Positions 14,518 to 22,916 are shown, counted from the first letter of the stretch. The stretch is 64,000 nt of DNA from Salinispora mooreana (GCF_000379065.1 NZ_KB900614.1:4000133-4064132), one strand, 5' to 3'. The notes: a model not told the origin generated them from the letters alone. Translations and numbers: made by a program.

Positions 14518-15996
14518 ATGAAGACGCAGACGACGGGTGGGATGGACAACGCCGCCGCACCGGACCACCCGTCCCGCTCCGACGGCTTCGTCCGTGGCGT
14601 CTCCGGCCTGATCGGGGGCCCGTTGGGCGACCACGCCACCGCGCTGGACCGGCCGGTCGGCGGGGAGCGTCGGTTCTGGACCGCGGTGCGGATCGTCCTG
14701 GCCCTGGTCTGCCTGACGTTGGCCCTGCACTGGGTGCAGAAGTCGCCTTGCCAGGATGGCGCCTGGACGAACAACGTCCAGTACACCCGCTTCTGCTACA
14801 CCGACGTGCTCGCCCTCTACTACGCCGAAGGGCTCAACGAGGGCAAGGTTCCCTACCGGGACCACCCGGTGGAATATCCGGTACTCACCGGCTACTTCAT
14901 GGGTGCCCTCGGCCTGCCGGTGCACGCACTCGGCAGCGCGGACCCCGGCCTGAACCAGGCCCAGTGGTTCTACAACCTGAACGCGCTGGTGCTCGGGGCG
15001 CTGGCGGTGGCCACCGTCGCGGTGATCCTGGCGCTACGGCGTCGACGACCCTGGGACGCGGCACTCTTCGCGCTCGCCCCCGCGCTGCTGCTCACCGCCA
15101 CCGTCAACTGGGACTTTCTCGCCATCGGGCTGGCCGCGTTCGGCCTGTTCGCCTGGGCACGCCGCAAACCCGCGCTGGCCGGCCTGCTACTCGGCCTGGG
15201 CGGGGCCGCGAAGCTCTGGCCGCTCTTCCTCTTCTGGCCGATCCTGCTGCTGGCCATTCGGAGTAGCCGGCTGCGGGCCGCGCTCACCGCGATCGGTACG
15301 GGTGCGGTGGCGCTGGTCCTGGTGAACCTCCCCGCTGTGCTGACCAACCCCACCAACTGGGGACGCTTCCTGGAGCTCAACACGGAACGGCCGATCGACT
15401 GGGGCACCCTCTGGTATATCGGCCGCTACCTCGACGGCAAGATCGGCGAGCCCGGTGCCGGCCCGTTCGAGTGGCTGAGCAACAACATTCCGGTGCTGAA
15501 CAACCTGGCGTACGCGCTGTTCTTCCTGGCCTGCCTCGGTATCGCCGTGCTGGCCCTGCGGGCCCCGCGCCGGCCGCGCCTCGCCCAGCTCGCCTTCCTC
15601 GTGGTCGCCGCCTTCCTGATCTTCAGCAAGGTCTGGTCGCAGCAGTTCGTGCTCTGGCTGCTGCCCCTCGCCGTGCTCGCCCGCCCCAGGTGGGGTGCCT
15701 TCCTGGCCTGGCAACTCGCCGAGGTCGGCTACTTCCTGGCCTTCTACGGCGAACTGCTGGGCACCTCCACCGGCACGCCGGTCTTTCCCGAAGGCGTCTT
15801 CGTGCTGGCCGCCACGTTCCGGCTGACCACCGTCGTGGTGCTCTGCGCGCTGGTCATCCGGGAGATCCTCCGTCCGGAGCAGGACGCGGTACGGGCCAGA
15901 TACCCCGACGACCCGGATGCCGGGGTGATCGACGGCGCGCCGGACGCTCCCTGGGTGGCCAGACAGCGAGCGTCCACGGTCGTCTACCGCCAGTGA
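14518..15996 (+). CDS. GT-C membrane glycosyltransferase, GT87/DUF2029 type
   Basis: 492 residues with about ten hydrophobic segments; the first (about 57-77) is followed by a Cys-containing loop and the motif EGKVPYRDHPVEYPVLTG, which carries the acidic residues typical of polyprenol-phosphate-sugar mannosyltransferases. SKVWSQQFVLWLLPL near the end is also characteristic of GT87. It probably adds a mannose or similar sugar from a polyprenol donor to an envelope lipid or glycan on the outer face. The ATG at 14518 has AGGA 8-9 nt before it; an ATG at 14509 has none. It converges on another polytopic membrane protein gene. Confidence 0.8.
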   Translation: MKTQTTGGMDNAAAPDHPSRSDGFVRGVSGLIGGPLGDHATALDRPVGGERRFWTAVRIVLALVCLTLALHWVQKSPCQDGAWTNNVQYTRFCYTDVLALYYAEGLNEGKVPYRDHPVEYPVLTGYFMGALGLPVHALGSADPGLNQAQWFYNLNALVLGALAVATVAVILALRRRRPWDAALFALAPALLLTATVNWDFLAIGLAAFGLFAWARRKPALAGLLLGLGGAAKLWPLFLFWPILLLAIRSSRLRAALTAIGTGAVALVLVNLPAVLTNPTNWGRFLELNTERPIDWGTLWYIGRYLDGKIGEPGAGPFEWLSNNIPVLNNLAYALFFLACLGIAVLALRAPRRPRLAQLAFLVVAAFLIFSKVWSQQFVLWLLPLAVLARPRWGAFLAWQLAEVGYFLAFYGELLGTSTGTPVFPEGVFVLAATFRLTTVVVLCALVIREILRPEQDAVRARYPDDPDAGVIDGAPDAPWVARQRASTVVYRQ

Positions 15997-16011
15997 CCGG
16001 ATCTCGCGCGG

Positions 16012-17991
16012 TCACAGGCGGTAGACGACCACGTCGCCGATCTCCTCCCGGGTGATGCCGAGCGCGTCAACCGGTGCGTCGATGCTGAACTCCCACGGCG
16101 TGCCGGCCACCTGATTCCGAGGGATCAGGACGTTGCGAACGCCCAGGGTGCGCAGGTAGTCGACGCTGGCCTGGTCGGGGAACGTGACCGTTACCCGACG
16201 TACCTCCCCGAGCAGGGTCGGGGTGAAGCCACTCCCACCGTTGACGATGTCCTGGAAGTGGGTGGTCGACCAGAGCATGACCGGCTGGTCATGACCCTGG
16301 TCGCTCGGCAGCACCAGCAGCGGGCCGTCCACCGTGCGCATCGCCGCGGGTTGCACCGGGACGACCGGGTGCGGCGTGCGGTTCAGCCCCTCGACGGTCA
16401 CCAACAGCAGCGGTAGCAGCGTGGCCAACCGCAGCCACGGGCTCGGCCAGGAAGGGATCCGCGCGGCGGAGATCTTCCGGACCCGCCCGGCGAAGGCGCT
16501 CACCGCGCCGGCCGCGAGCAGCCCGAGCAGCAGCGTTGCCCAGAGCATCAGTCGGCCCGGCGTACGCAGGCCGTTCCAGCCGGGTAGGTGCTCGAAGAGC
16601 GGCACGAAGGTGTACTGCCCGTCGAAAAGTGCGGTGCCCATCGCCAGCACCATGCTGACCACGACGCCCGCCAGCAGCAGGAGCCGGTGCCGGACCCGCC
16701 ACACCGAGAAGAAGAGGCCACCCAGGGCGAGTGCGTAGAGCACGTAACCGGGCAGCAACGTCATCTCCGGCTGCCAGGGCAGCGTTGCCCGAGCCCCCTC
16801 GTGGAGGTCACCCCAGATCCGTGACTCGGCCGGCGCGGTGAGGAAGCCCCGCGCGGGTGGGGAGAACCAGGCGAGGTCGGCGGCGGTCCGCTCCGCCTGC
16901 GGATGCAGCTCGGCGACGGTGAAGTAGGGGAGCGCGAGGAGCCCGCCGACCGCGGCGAAGATCAGCCCGCCGACCACGTCGGCGGTGAACAGCCGTCGAC
17001 CGAAGGGGCGTCGCACCGGGCGGACGACCCAGCGCCGCAGGAACCAGGTCAGCGTGGCGACCAGCCCGATCCCGGCGAGGACGTACGCGAACGGCAGTCC
17101 GATGCCGAAGCCGAGGCTCAGCTGCCAGGCGGCGACCAGCCAGCCGGCGTAGACCCAACCGACCCGTCGCTTCTCGGGTCGGTAGCCGTGTCGCAGTGAC
17201 CAGCCGTGTCCCCGGGCGAGCATCGCCAGCGCCAGCGGGATGCCACCGTTGGAGACGACGTGCAGGTGCCCGGCCTGGGCGAGCAGCCAGGGTGCGTACG
17301 TGTAGGTCACTCCGGCGACCGCGGCGCCGATCCGGCCCGACCCCAACTGCCGCGCCAGCGCGTACGCCCCGAACGTGGCGAGGGCGTGGGCCAGCACAAA
17401 CATGATGTTGTATCGGAGCAGGGCCGCTTCGGGGCCGGTCCCGATCATCCCTGCTGGGGCGTACCCCAGCAGGGTGTCAGAGAAGGCGAAGCTCCACCGT
17501 TCCGGGAAGAACGCGTTGGAGTGCAACAGCCGGCCCGGGTCGGTCAACAGCGCGTGCCCGGACCAGGCCATCTGCCACGCCTGCAGGCTCGGATCCCAGT
17601 AGTCCTGGGGCAGGGTGTAGCGGGGGTAGCGCAGCGTCGGCCAGGTCATCGCGACGGCCAGGGCCAGCGACCCGAGCGCCGCGAGTGTCCACTCGTGCGC
17701 CAGGAACCGGCCGACGGCGCGGGTTGCCCGGCCCACGCGGGTCGGCACCGGCGGCGGAGCGGGGCCGAAGGACGCGAACGGGTCCGGCTTCTCCTTGTCG
17801 TCCTTCCCGCTCTTGTCGTCCTTCTTGGCGGTGCTCTCGGTGCCGGCGGTCGTGGAGCCGTCCGTGGGTGACCTGGCGTCACCCGGGTCGGTTTCGCGCT
17901 TGTCCATGTCGGTCGTGGGCTTTCGGTCGCCGGCGGTGCTGGCCGCCTCGGGATTCGGTGGCGGTGTGCCGTCGGAGCGTCCGGCGGTCAT
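16012..17991 (-). CDS. large polytopic membrane protein, GT-C-like
   Basis: 659 residues. Residues 1-85 are a charged, Thr/Asp/Lys-rich cytoplasmic tail. About eleven hydrophobic segments follow. Between the first two is DYWDPSLQAWQMAWS, an acidic motif in the position of the GT-C catalytic loop. The C-terminal ~120 residues form an extracytoplasmic domain ending GVRNVLIPRNQVAG and DVVVYRL. Probably a lipid-linked-sugar glycosyltransferase or a related membrane enzyme. Its ATG overlaps the stop of nfo (ATGA), so the two genes are co-translated, although their roles are not obviously linked. Confidence 0.72.
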   Translation of the reverse strand: MTAGRSDGTPPPNPEAASTAGDRKPTTDMDKRETDPGDARSPTDGSTTAGTESTAKKDDKSGKDDKEKPDPFASFGPAPPPVPTRVGRATRAVGRFLAHEWTLAALGSLALAVAMTWPTLRYPRYTLPQDYWDPSLQAWQMAWSGHALLTDPGRLLHSNAFFPERWSFAFSDTLLGYAPAGMIGTGPEAALLRYNIMFVLAHALATFGAYALARQLGSGRIGAAVAGVTYTYAPWLLAQAGHLHVVSNGGIPLALAMLARGHGWSLRHGYRPEKRRVGWVYAGWLVAAWQLSLGFGIGLPFAYVLAGIGLVATLTWFLRRWVVRPVRRPFGRRLFTADVVGGLIFAAVGGLLALPYFTVAELHPQAERTAADLAWFSPPARGFLTAPAESRIWGDLHEGARATLPWQPEMTLLPGYVLYALALGGLFFSVWRVRHRLLLLAGVVVSMVLAMGTALFDGQYTFVPLFEHLPGWNGLRTPGRLMLWATLLLGLLAAGAVSAFAGRVRKISAARIPSWPSPWLRLATLLPLLLVTVEGLNRTPHPVVPVQPAAMRTVDGPLLVLPSDQGHDQPVMLWSTTHFQDIVNGGSGFTPTLLGEVRRVTVTFPDQASVDYLRTLGVRNVLIPRNQVAGTPWEFSIDAPVDALGITREEIGDVVVYRL

Positions 17992-18779
17992 GCGGTCGGG
18001 GCCGGCACGCCGAGCTGCTCCCGGAGGAAGGTGATGTCGGCTGCCTGGCCGTCCGCCCCGCCCGGTGTCTCGACCACCACCGGGGCGCCCGCCGCGCGGA
18101 TCACCGCCACCACCTGCTCCGGGTCGATCGTGCCGCCGGTCAGGTTGTCGTGTCGGTCCTGGCCCGAGTTGAAGGCACCCTTGGAGTTGTTGGCGTGGAT
18201 CAGGTCGATCCGCCCGGTGATCGCCTTGATCCGGTCGACCAGCCCGAGCAACTCCTCACCGCCCGCGTAGGCGTGGCAGGTGTCCAGGCAGAAGCCCACC
18301 TCGTGGTCGCCGATCGTGTCCCAGAGGCGGGCGAGCGCGTCCAGCCGGCGGGCGCAGGCGTTCGTCCCGCCGGCGGTGTTCTCGATCAGCACCGGTATGC
18401 CGAAGCCGCCGGACTCCGCCGCGTAGGCGAAGGCCTTGCGCCAGTTGTCGAACCCGGTGGCGAGGTCGTCGCCCGCGTTGACGTGGCCCCCGTGCACGAT
18501 CAGACCGCGGGCTCCGACAGCAGCGGCGGCGCGGGCGTGCGCGAGCAGGAGTTTACGGCTGGGGATTCGGATGCGGTTGTTCAACGTGGCCAGGTTGATC
18601 ACGTACGGCGCGTGCACGTAGAGGTCCACCTCGGCGCTGCGCAGCCGGTCGGCGTCCGCCCGCGGCTTCGGTGCCTTCCAGCCCTGCGGGTCGGAGAGGA
18701 AGAACTGCACGGTGTCGGCGGCTCTTGCGGTCGCCTCCGCCAGTGGGTCGGACGAATCGACGTGGGCTCCGATACGCAT
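17988..18779 (-). CDS. nfo: deoxyribonuclease IV (AP endonuclease, xylose isomerase fold)
   Basis: 263 residues with an endonuclease IV TIM-barrel: start MRIGAHVDSSDPL, metal ligands in VHAPYVINLA, IVHGGHVNAG, IPVLIENTAGG, GFCLDTCHAYAGG and LIHANNSKG, in family order. It cuts the backbone at abasic sites in base excision repair. A TAGGCT hexamer 6 nt before the ATG predicts a leaderless transcript; there is no ribosome binding site. It heads a two-gene transcript with the polytopic membrane protein gene that overlaps its end. Confidence 0.92.
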   Translation of the reverse strand: MRIGAHVDSSDPLAEATARAADTVQFFLSDPQGWKAPKPRADADRLRSAEVDLYVHAPYVINLATLNNRIRIPSRKLLLAHARAAAAVGARGLIVHGGHVNAGDDLATGFDNWRKAFAYAAESGGFGIPVLIENTAGGTNACARRLDALARLWDTIGDHEVGFCLDTCHAYAGGEELLGLVDRIKAITGRIDLIHANNSKGAFNSGQDRHDNLTGGTIDPEQVVAVIRAAGAPVVVETPGGADGQAADITFLREQLGVPAPTA

Positions 18780-18785
18780 GCGGGG

Positions 18786-18791
18786 AGCCTA
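18786..18791 (-). promoter_or_regulatory. -10 element of nfo
   Basis: TAGGCT on the minus strand, 6 nt before the ATG. Confidence 0.6.
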
Positions 18792-18926
18792 CGTCGAGTT
18801 CACCGACCGACGGCGACCGCAGTGCGGCGACGCGCGTAACCGGAGTGGTCAGAGGTGCGTCACCGTAGCGATCAGTGGTCGTTGAACGAGATGGGATGGA
18901 CGGTTCTGCAGCCTTGGATTAGTAGA

Positions 18927-18956
18927 TTGTCTGAGATTTACCAAATTCTCCGACAA
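18927..18956. repeat. imperfect AT-rich inverted repeat
   Basis: TTGTCTGAGA is mirrored by TCTCCGACAA with one mismatch and a short AT-rich loop. It could be an operator, or the end of a decayed mobile element. Confidence 0.4.
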
Positions 18957-19001
18957 GTCCTGCACATCAGGGATATGGTCGAGAAACAACATGAAGAAGC
19001 C

Positions 19002-19087
19002 CCGCGGGGTGTCGCCGGTCCAACCTCATCGGTGTGGTCGTTCCTCCCCAGGTCCCACCCAAGGAATGCGGACGCGACACCCCGCGG
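19002..19087. repeat. 14-bp inverted repeat flanking 58 bp
   Basis: CCGCGGGGTGTCGC at 19002-19015 is exactly complementary to 19074-19087. The enclosed segment can form a further short stem (TTCCT/AGGAA). It ends 7 bp before the 50-bp palindrome. Confidence 0.7.
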
Positions 19088-19094
19088 TCTCTGG

Positions 19095-19144
19095 TCACGG
19101 GGGGCCCAGCCAGGACATCGATGTCCTGGCTGGGCCCCCCGTGA
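19095..19144. repeat. perfect 50-bp palindrome
   Basis: Every base from 19095 to 19119 pairs with 19120 to 19144, centred on ATCGAT, with no loop. It could act as a two-way terminator or as an extruded cruciform, but no gene is convergent here. Confidence 0.9.
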
Positions 19145-19313
19145 ACCATGTCCGGCGGCGCTTCCACCGCCGCGGGCATGATCCTTCGGACCGGGTATCC
19201 TGGTCCGGTTGTCCACGTCCGGCCGGGTCCCCCCGTTCCGGAGTGGGCCACGACGCACGACCTCCTGCCACGGAAGGACCGTGGCCGCCTAGCCCATAGG
19301 AGGTGAGCACGTC

Positions 19314-19604
19314 TTGCGTCATTACGAGATCATGGTGATCCTCGACTCCAGCCTTGAGGAGCGCACCGTCGCCCCGTCGCTCGACACGTACCTGAACGTG
19401 ATTCGGACTGCGGGTGGCTCGGTCGAGAAGACCGATGTGTGGGGCCGTCGGCGCCTCGCGTACGAGATCAACAAGAAGACCGAGGGGATCTACGCCGTCA
19501 TCGACCTGCAGGCGACGCCAGCAGCGGTGGCCGAGCTGGACCGTCAGCTGCGGCTCAACGAGTCGGTGCTGCGTACCAAGGTTATTCGGCCGGAAGTGCG
19601 CTGA
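19314..19604 (+). CDS. rpsF: 30S ribosomal protein S6
   Basis: 96 residues, full length: starts RHYEIMVILDSSLEERTV and contains GRRRLAYEINKKTEGIYAV. S6 binds 16S rRNA together with S18 in the small-subunit platform. The start is TTG at 19314, chosen because the extended ribosome binding site AGGAGGTGAG (19298-19307) lies just before it and the next ATG would remove the conserved N-terminal strand. First gene of rpsF-ssb-rpsR-rplI. Confidence 0.95.
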   Translation: MRHYEIMVILDSSLEERTVAPSLDTYLNVIRTAGGSVEKTDVWGRRRLAYEINKKTEGIYAVIDLQATPAAVAELDRQLRLNESVLRTKVIRPEVR

Positions 19605-19713
19605 GGCGCACCCCGACCACCCGACCCCGACACCCCCGGATCAGCCTCGTCGGCATTGTCGGACGGCTCTGTCAGCCTGTACGGCGAGACGATGAGTGCG
19701 CGAGGAGATGGTC

Positions 19714-20223
19714 ATGGCAGGAGAAACCATCATCACGGTCATCGGCAATCTGACCGATGACCCCGAGTTGCGATTCACCCCCTCCGGTGCGGCGGTCGCC
19801 AAGTTCCGGGTCGCCTCGACGCCCCGGTTCTTCGACAAGTCGTCCAGCGAGTGGAAGGACGGCGAGCCGCTGTTCCTCTCGTGCACCGTGTGGCGGCAGG
19901 CCGCCGAGCACGTCGCGGAGTCGCTGCAGCGCGGCACCCGCGTGATCGTGTCCGGTCGGCTGCGGCAGCGGTCGTACGAGACCCGCGAGGGTGAGAAGCG
20001 CACGGTTATCGAGCTGGAGGTCGACGAGATCGGCCCGTCGCTGCGCTACGCCACGGCGAAGGTGCAGAAGATGTCCCGCTCGGGCGGTGGTGGTTTTGGC
20101 GGCGGTGGTGGCCAGGGCGGCGGAGGCAACTTCGACGACCCGTGGGCCTCGGCCGCTCCTGCCCCTGCTCCCTCGCGTGGCGGGTCCGGCGGTGGCAACT
20201 TCGACGAGGAGCCTCCGTTCTGA
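19714..20223 (+). CDS. ssb: single-stranded DNA-binding protein
   Basis: 169 residues. The OB fold covers about 1-115 (GNLTDDPELRFTPSG, SCTVWRQAAEHVAESLQ, VIVSGRLRQRSYETREG), followed by a Gly-rich linker with runs of GGGG and the acidic tip FDEEPPF that recruits partner proteins. Coats single-stranded DNA as a tetramer in replication, repair and recombination. GGAG 9 nt before the ATG at 19714 sets the start over in-frame ATGs upstream. Confidence 0.95.
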   Translation: MAGETIITVIGNLTDDPELRFTPSGAAVAKFRVASTPRFFDKSSSEWKDGEPLFLSCTVWRQAAEHVAESLQRGTRVIVSGRLRQRSYETREGEKRTVIELEVDEIGPSLRYATAKVQKMSRSGGGGFGGGGGQGGGGNFDDPWASAAPAPAPSRGGSGGGNFDEEPPF

Positions 20224-20264
20224 TGGCGCCGAGCGCCCGCAATCGCAAACCAGGAGCAAGGTCA

Positions 20265-20504
20265 ATGGCCAAGGCTGCGGCACTTCGCAAGCCGAAGAAG
20301 AAAGTGAACCCGCTTGATAAGGACGGGATCACCTATATCGATTACAAGGACACTGCGCTGCTGCGCAAGTTCATCTCCGACCGCGGCAAGATCCGTGCCC
20401 GGCGAGTGACTGGCGTGACCTCGCAGCAGCAGCGGCAGATCGCCCGTGCGGTCAAGAACGCCCGCGAGATGGCGCTCTTGCCGTACACGGCGACGGCTCG
20501 CTGA
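20265..20504 (+). CDS. rpsR: 30S ribosomal protein S18, cysteine-free form
   Basis: 79 residues. The conserved core is YIDYKDTALLRKFISDRG, KIRARRVTG and KNAREMALLPYTATAR. It has no cysteine: where zinc-binding S18 has a CxxC, this protein reads KKVNPLDKDG, and after RRVTG it reads VTSQQQ rather than NCxxHQ. It is therefore the zinc-independent type, although it sits in the main ribosomal operon. CAGGAGCAAG precedes the ATG. It lies between ssb and rplI, 14 bp before the latter. Confidence 0.95.
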   Translation: MAKAAALRKPKKKVNPLDKDGITYIDYKDTALLRKFISDRGKIRARRVTGVTSQQQRQIARAVKNAREMALLPYTATAR

Positions 20505-20518
20505 GAGGAGGCGCCGAC

Positions 20519-20965
20519 ATGAAGATCATCCTGACCCAGGAGGTATCCGGCCTCGGTGCCCCGGGGGACATCGTGGAGGTCAAGAACGGCTACGGCCGTA
20601 ACTACCTGCTGCCGCAGGGCTTCGCGATCGCCTGGACCAAGGGTGCGGAGAAGCAGGTCACGCTCATCAAGCGGGCCCGGTCGGCCCGCGAGATTCGTGA
20701 CCTCGGCCACGCCAACGAGGTCAAGGGCCAGCTCGAAGGGCTGAAGGTGGCCCTGAAGGCCCGCGCTGGCGAGGGCGGCCGGCTCTTCGGTTCGGTTACC
20801 GCGAACGAGATCGTCGCGGCCGTCAAGGCCGCTGGCGGCCCGACGCTGGACCGTCGCCGGCTTGAGCTGCCCGGGCAGATCAAGTCGCTCGGCTCCTACC
20901 CGGTGCGGATCAAGCTGCACCCCGAGGTGACCGCCGCGTTCGACCTGAGCGTCGTTCAGGGCTGA
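20519..20965 (+). CDS. rplI: 50S ribosomal protein L9
   Basis: 148 residues, full two-domain protein: N-terminal rRNA-binding domain (MKIILTQEVSGLGAPGDIVE, KNGYGRNYLLPQGFA), central connecting helix and C-terminal domain (LFGSVTANEIVAAVKAAGG). GAGAGGAGG lies about 6 nt before the ATG. It ends the ribosomal block and is followed by a strong terminator. Confidence 0.96.
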   Translation: MKIILTQEVSGLGAPGDIVEVKNGYGRNYLLPQGFAIAWTKGAEKQVTLIKRARSAREIRDLGHANEVKGQLEGLKVALKARAGEGGRLFGSVTANEIVAAVKAAGGPTLDRRRLELPGQIKSLGSYPVRIKLHPEVTAAFDLSVVQG

Positions 20966-20983
20966 CACCCCACCCGCACCATC

Positions 20984-21019
20984 GGTCGGGCCCGCGCCGT
21001 ACACGGCGCGGGCCCGACC
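20984..21019 (+). terminator. terminator of the rpsF-rplI operon
   Basis: 17-bp GC-rich perfect arms around a 2-bp centre (practical loop GTACAC), 19 bp after the rplI stop. Confidence 0.85.
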
Positions 21020-21097
21020 TGTGTCCGGGCGCGACCTGTATCCGGACGGGCGCGATCCGGCCGTCGGTGGTCGGCAAGGTAGCTTCCCGGTTTCTTT

Positions 21098-21216
21098 TTA
21101 TCCACAGGGTGTGGATGCCATCGTTCCAGCTCAGCCCGGTGTCGGAGGGAAGCTCTCCACAGTTATCCACAGGCATGTGCACAAGCTGCACACATGCCTA
21201 CCCCCTGCTATCCACA
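21098..21216. promoter_or_regulatory. DnaA-box cluster upstream of dnaB
   Basis: Two perfect TTATCCACA boxes (21098-21106, 21163-21171) and one single-mismatch box CTATCCACA (21208-21216), all on the plus strand. A 9-bp inverted repeat AGGCATGTG/CACATGCCT lies at 21171-21199 between the last two. The region 20966-21383 holds no gene. Confidence 0.75.
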
Positions 21217-21383
21217 GGTTGTCCCGAGACTCGTCCACCGCTGCTGTTGAGGCACCCTCCTGGTCTTCCGTATGGTTGCCACCCGACCCGCCGCACGATG
21301 GCCCCCGATCGCCCTGCGGGTCGAGAAGGCCGTGACTCCGCGGTGAAGCTGGGACGATGAGTTGACGGTGTGAAGGGGGAGCC

Positions 21384-22790
21384 GTGTCGGTCGCCGACGA
21401 GATGCCAGCCGAACCGCGTGCTGGCGGGCCGACATCGGTGCCGGTGCAGCGGGACGGCCAGTTCGAGAAGACCCCACCGCAGGACATCGCCGCCGAGCAG
21501 TGCGTGCTGGGCGGGATGCTCCTCTCCAAGGACGCGATCGCCGACGTCGTCGAGATTCTCAAGAGCAACGACTTCTACCGACCGGTCCACGCCACCGTCT
21601 TCGACACGATTCTCGAGATCTACGGCCGGGGCGAGCCCGCTGACTCGATCACGGTCGCGGCGGCCCTGGCCGACTCCGGTGACCTGGTCCGCATCGGGGG
21701 CGCACCATACCTGCATACCCTGATCGCCAGCGTGCCCACCGCGGCCAACGCCGCCTACTACGCCCGGATCGTCAGCGAGCGGGCCGTGCTCCGGCGGCTG
21801 GTCGAGGCCGGCACCAGGATCGTGCAGCTCGGTTTCGGCACCGCCGCCAGCGGCAGCCGGGACGTGGATGACGTCGTTGACCTCGCCCAGCAGGCCGTCT
21901 ACGACGTCACCGAGCGGCGGGTCAGCGAGGACTTCGCGATCCTCGCCGACATGCTCCAGCCCACGCTCGACGAGATCGAGGCGGTTGGCGCCCAGCACGG
22001 CATGATGACCGGCGTTCCCACCGGCTTCACCGACCTCGACCGCCTCCTCAACGGCCTGCAGGCCGGCCAGCTCATCATCGTCGCCGGGCGGCCCGGCCTG
22101 GGGAAGTCCACGGCGAGCATGGACTTCGCGCGGAATGCCGCGATTCGCGCCAACCAGGCTTCGGCGATCTTCTCGCTGGAGATGAGCAAGGTCGAGATCG
22201 TCATGCGACTTCTCTCGGCCGAGGCCCGGGTGCCCCTGCACGTGCTGCGCAGCGGGCAGCTCTCCGACGACGACTGGACGAAGCTCGCCCGCTGTATGGG
22301 CGAGATCAGCGAGGCGCCGCTCTTCGTGGACGACACGCCGAGCATGAACCTGATGGAGATCCGGGCCAAGGCGCGGCGTCTCAAACAGCGACACGACCTG
22401 AAGCTCATCGTCGTCGACTACCTCCAGCTGATGACCTCGCCGAAGCGTACGGAGAGCCGGCAGCAGGAGGTCGCCGACCTGTCCCGTGGCCTCAAGCTTC
22501 TCGCGAAGGAGGTCGAGTGCCCGGTCATCGCGGTCAGCCAGCTAAACCGTGGCCCCGAACAGCGGACCGACAAGCGGCCCCAGCTCTCCGACCTGCGGGA
22601 GTCCGGCTCCATCGAGCAGGACGCCGACGTCGTCATCCTGCTGCACCGCGACGACTACTACGACAAGGAGTCGCCGCGGGCCGGGGAGGCGGACTTCGTC
22701 GTGGCCAAGCACCGGAACGGGCCGACCGACACGGTGACGGTGGCAGCGCAGCTCCACCTGTCGCGCTTCGTGGACATGGCGATCGTGTGA
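21384..22790 (+). CDS. dnaB: replicative DNA helicase DnaB
   Basis: 468 residues without an intein. The N-terminal domain covers about 30-180 (PQDIAAEQCVLGGMLLS), a linker follows, and the RecA-type ATPase begins with TGFTDLDRLLNGLQ and Walker A AGRPGLGKST at 234-243. Walker B LIVVDYLQLM and the arginine-finger region AVSQLNRGPEQR are present. Unwinds DNA at the replication fork as a hexamer. The start is GTG at 21384 with AGGGGG 5-6 nt before it. DnaA boxes lie about 170-290 bp upstream. Confidence 0.96.
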   Translation: MSVADEMPAEPRAGGPTSVPVQRDGQFEKTPPQDIAAEQCVLGGMLLSKDAIADVVEILKSNDFYRPVHATVFDTILEIYGRGEPADSITVAAALADSGDLVRIGGAPYLHTLIASVPTAANAAYYARIVSERAVLRRLVEAGTRIVQLGFGTAASGSRDVDDVVDLAQQAVYDVTERRVSEDFAILADMLQPTLDEIEAVGAQHGMMTGVPTGFTDLDRLLNGLQAGQLIIVAGRPGLGKSTASMDFARNAAIRANQASAIFSLEMSKVEIVMRLLSAEARVPLHVLRSGQLSDDDWTKLARCMGEISEAPLFVDDTPSMNLMEIRAKARRLKQRHDLKLIVVDYLQLMTSPKRTESRQQEVADLSRGLKLLAKEVECPVIAVSQLNRGPEQRTDKRPQLSDLRESGSIEQDADVVILLHRDDYYDKESPRAGEADFVVAKHRNGPTDTVTVAAQLHLSRFVDMAIV

Positions 22791-22852
22791 GTCGACCCCG
22801 GCGACCGGGTGAGTGGAGCTGCGATCGGGTGAGCCAGCCGGCTGACCGCTGA

Positions 22853-22903
22853 GCGTCCGGAAGGTCCCGCCCCGCGCTGCCGCGGTGGGTTCCTTCCGGA
22901 CGC
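22853..22903. terminator. convergent terminator after dnaB
   Basis: GCGTCCGGAAGG at 22853-22864 pairs with 22892-22903 around a GC-rich 27-nt loop that can fold further. Placed between convergent dnaB and the zinc-ribbon gene. Confidence 0.75.
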
Positions 22904-22916
22904 GCCGGAGCGGCGC

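Larger units (their letters stand above)
18780..19313. other. structured intergenic region between nfo and rpsF
   Basis: 534 bp between divergent genes. Left part (about 18905-18990) is AT-rich for this genome; the middle holds two large inverted repeats and a perfect 50-bp palindrome, listed separately. Several short frames cross it but their peptides are fixed by the palindromes and show no domain. It must contain the ribosomal operon promoter, probably in 19150-19290, but I cannot place it. Confidence 0.5.

Noticed and set aside
12796..14925. 709-codon open frame antisense to the PBP gene
   Set aside because: A codon-phase shadow of GC-rich coding DNA: its peptide is Val/Asp/Arg-rich and repetitive, with no domain, and the sense strand has a complete PBP.
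18938..19299. Short frames on both strands before rpsF
   Set aside because: Their sequences are dictated by the large palindromes and are nearly mirror images; none has a domain or a convincing start.
21098..21216. Chromosomal origin oriC
   Set aside because: DnaA boxes are few and there is no dnaA, dnaN or AT-rich unwinding element; more likely a DnaA regulatory or titration site.
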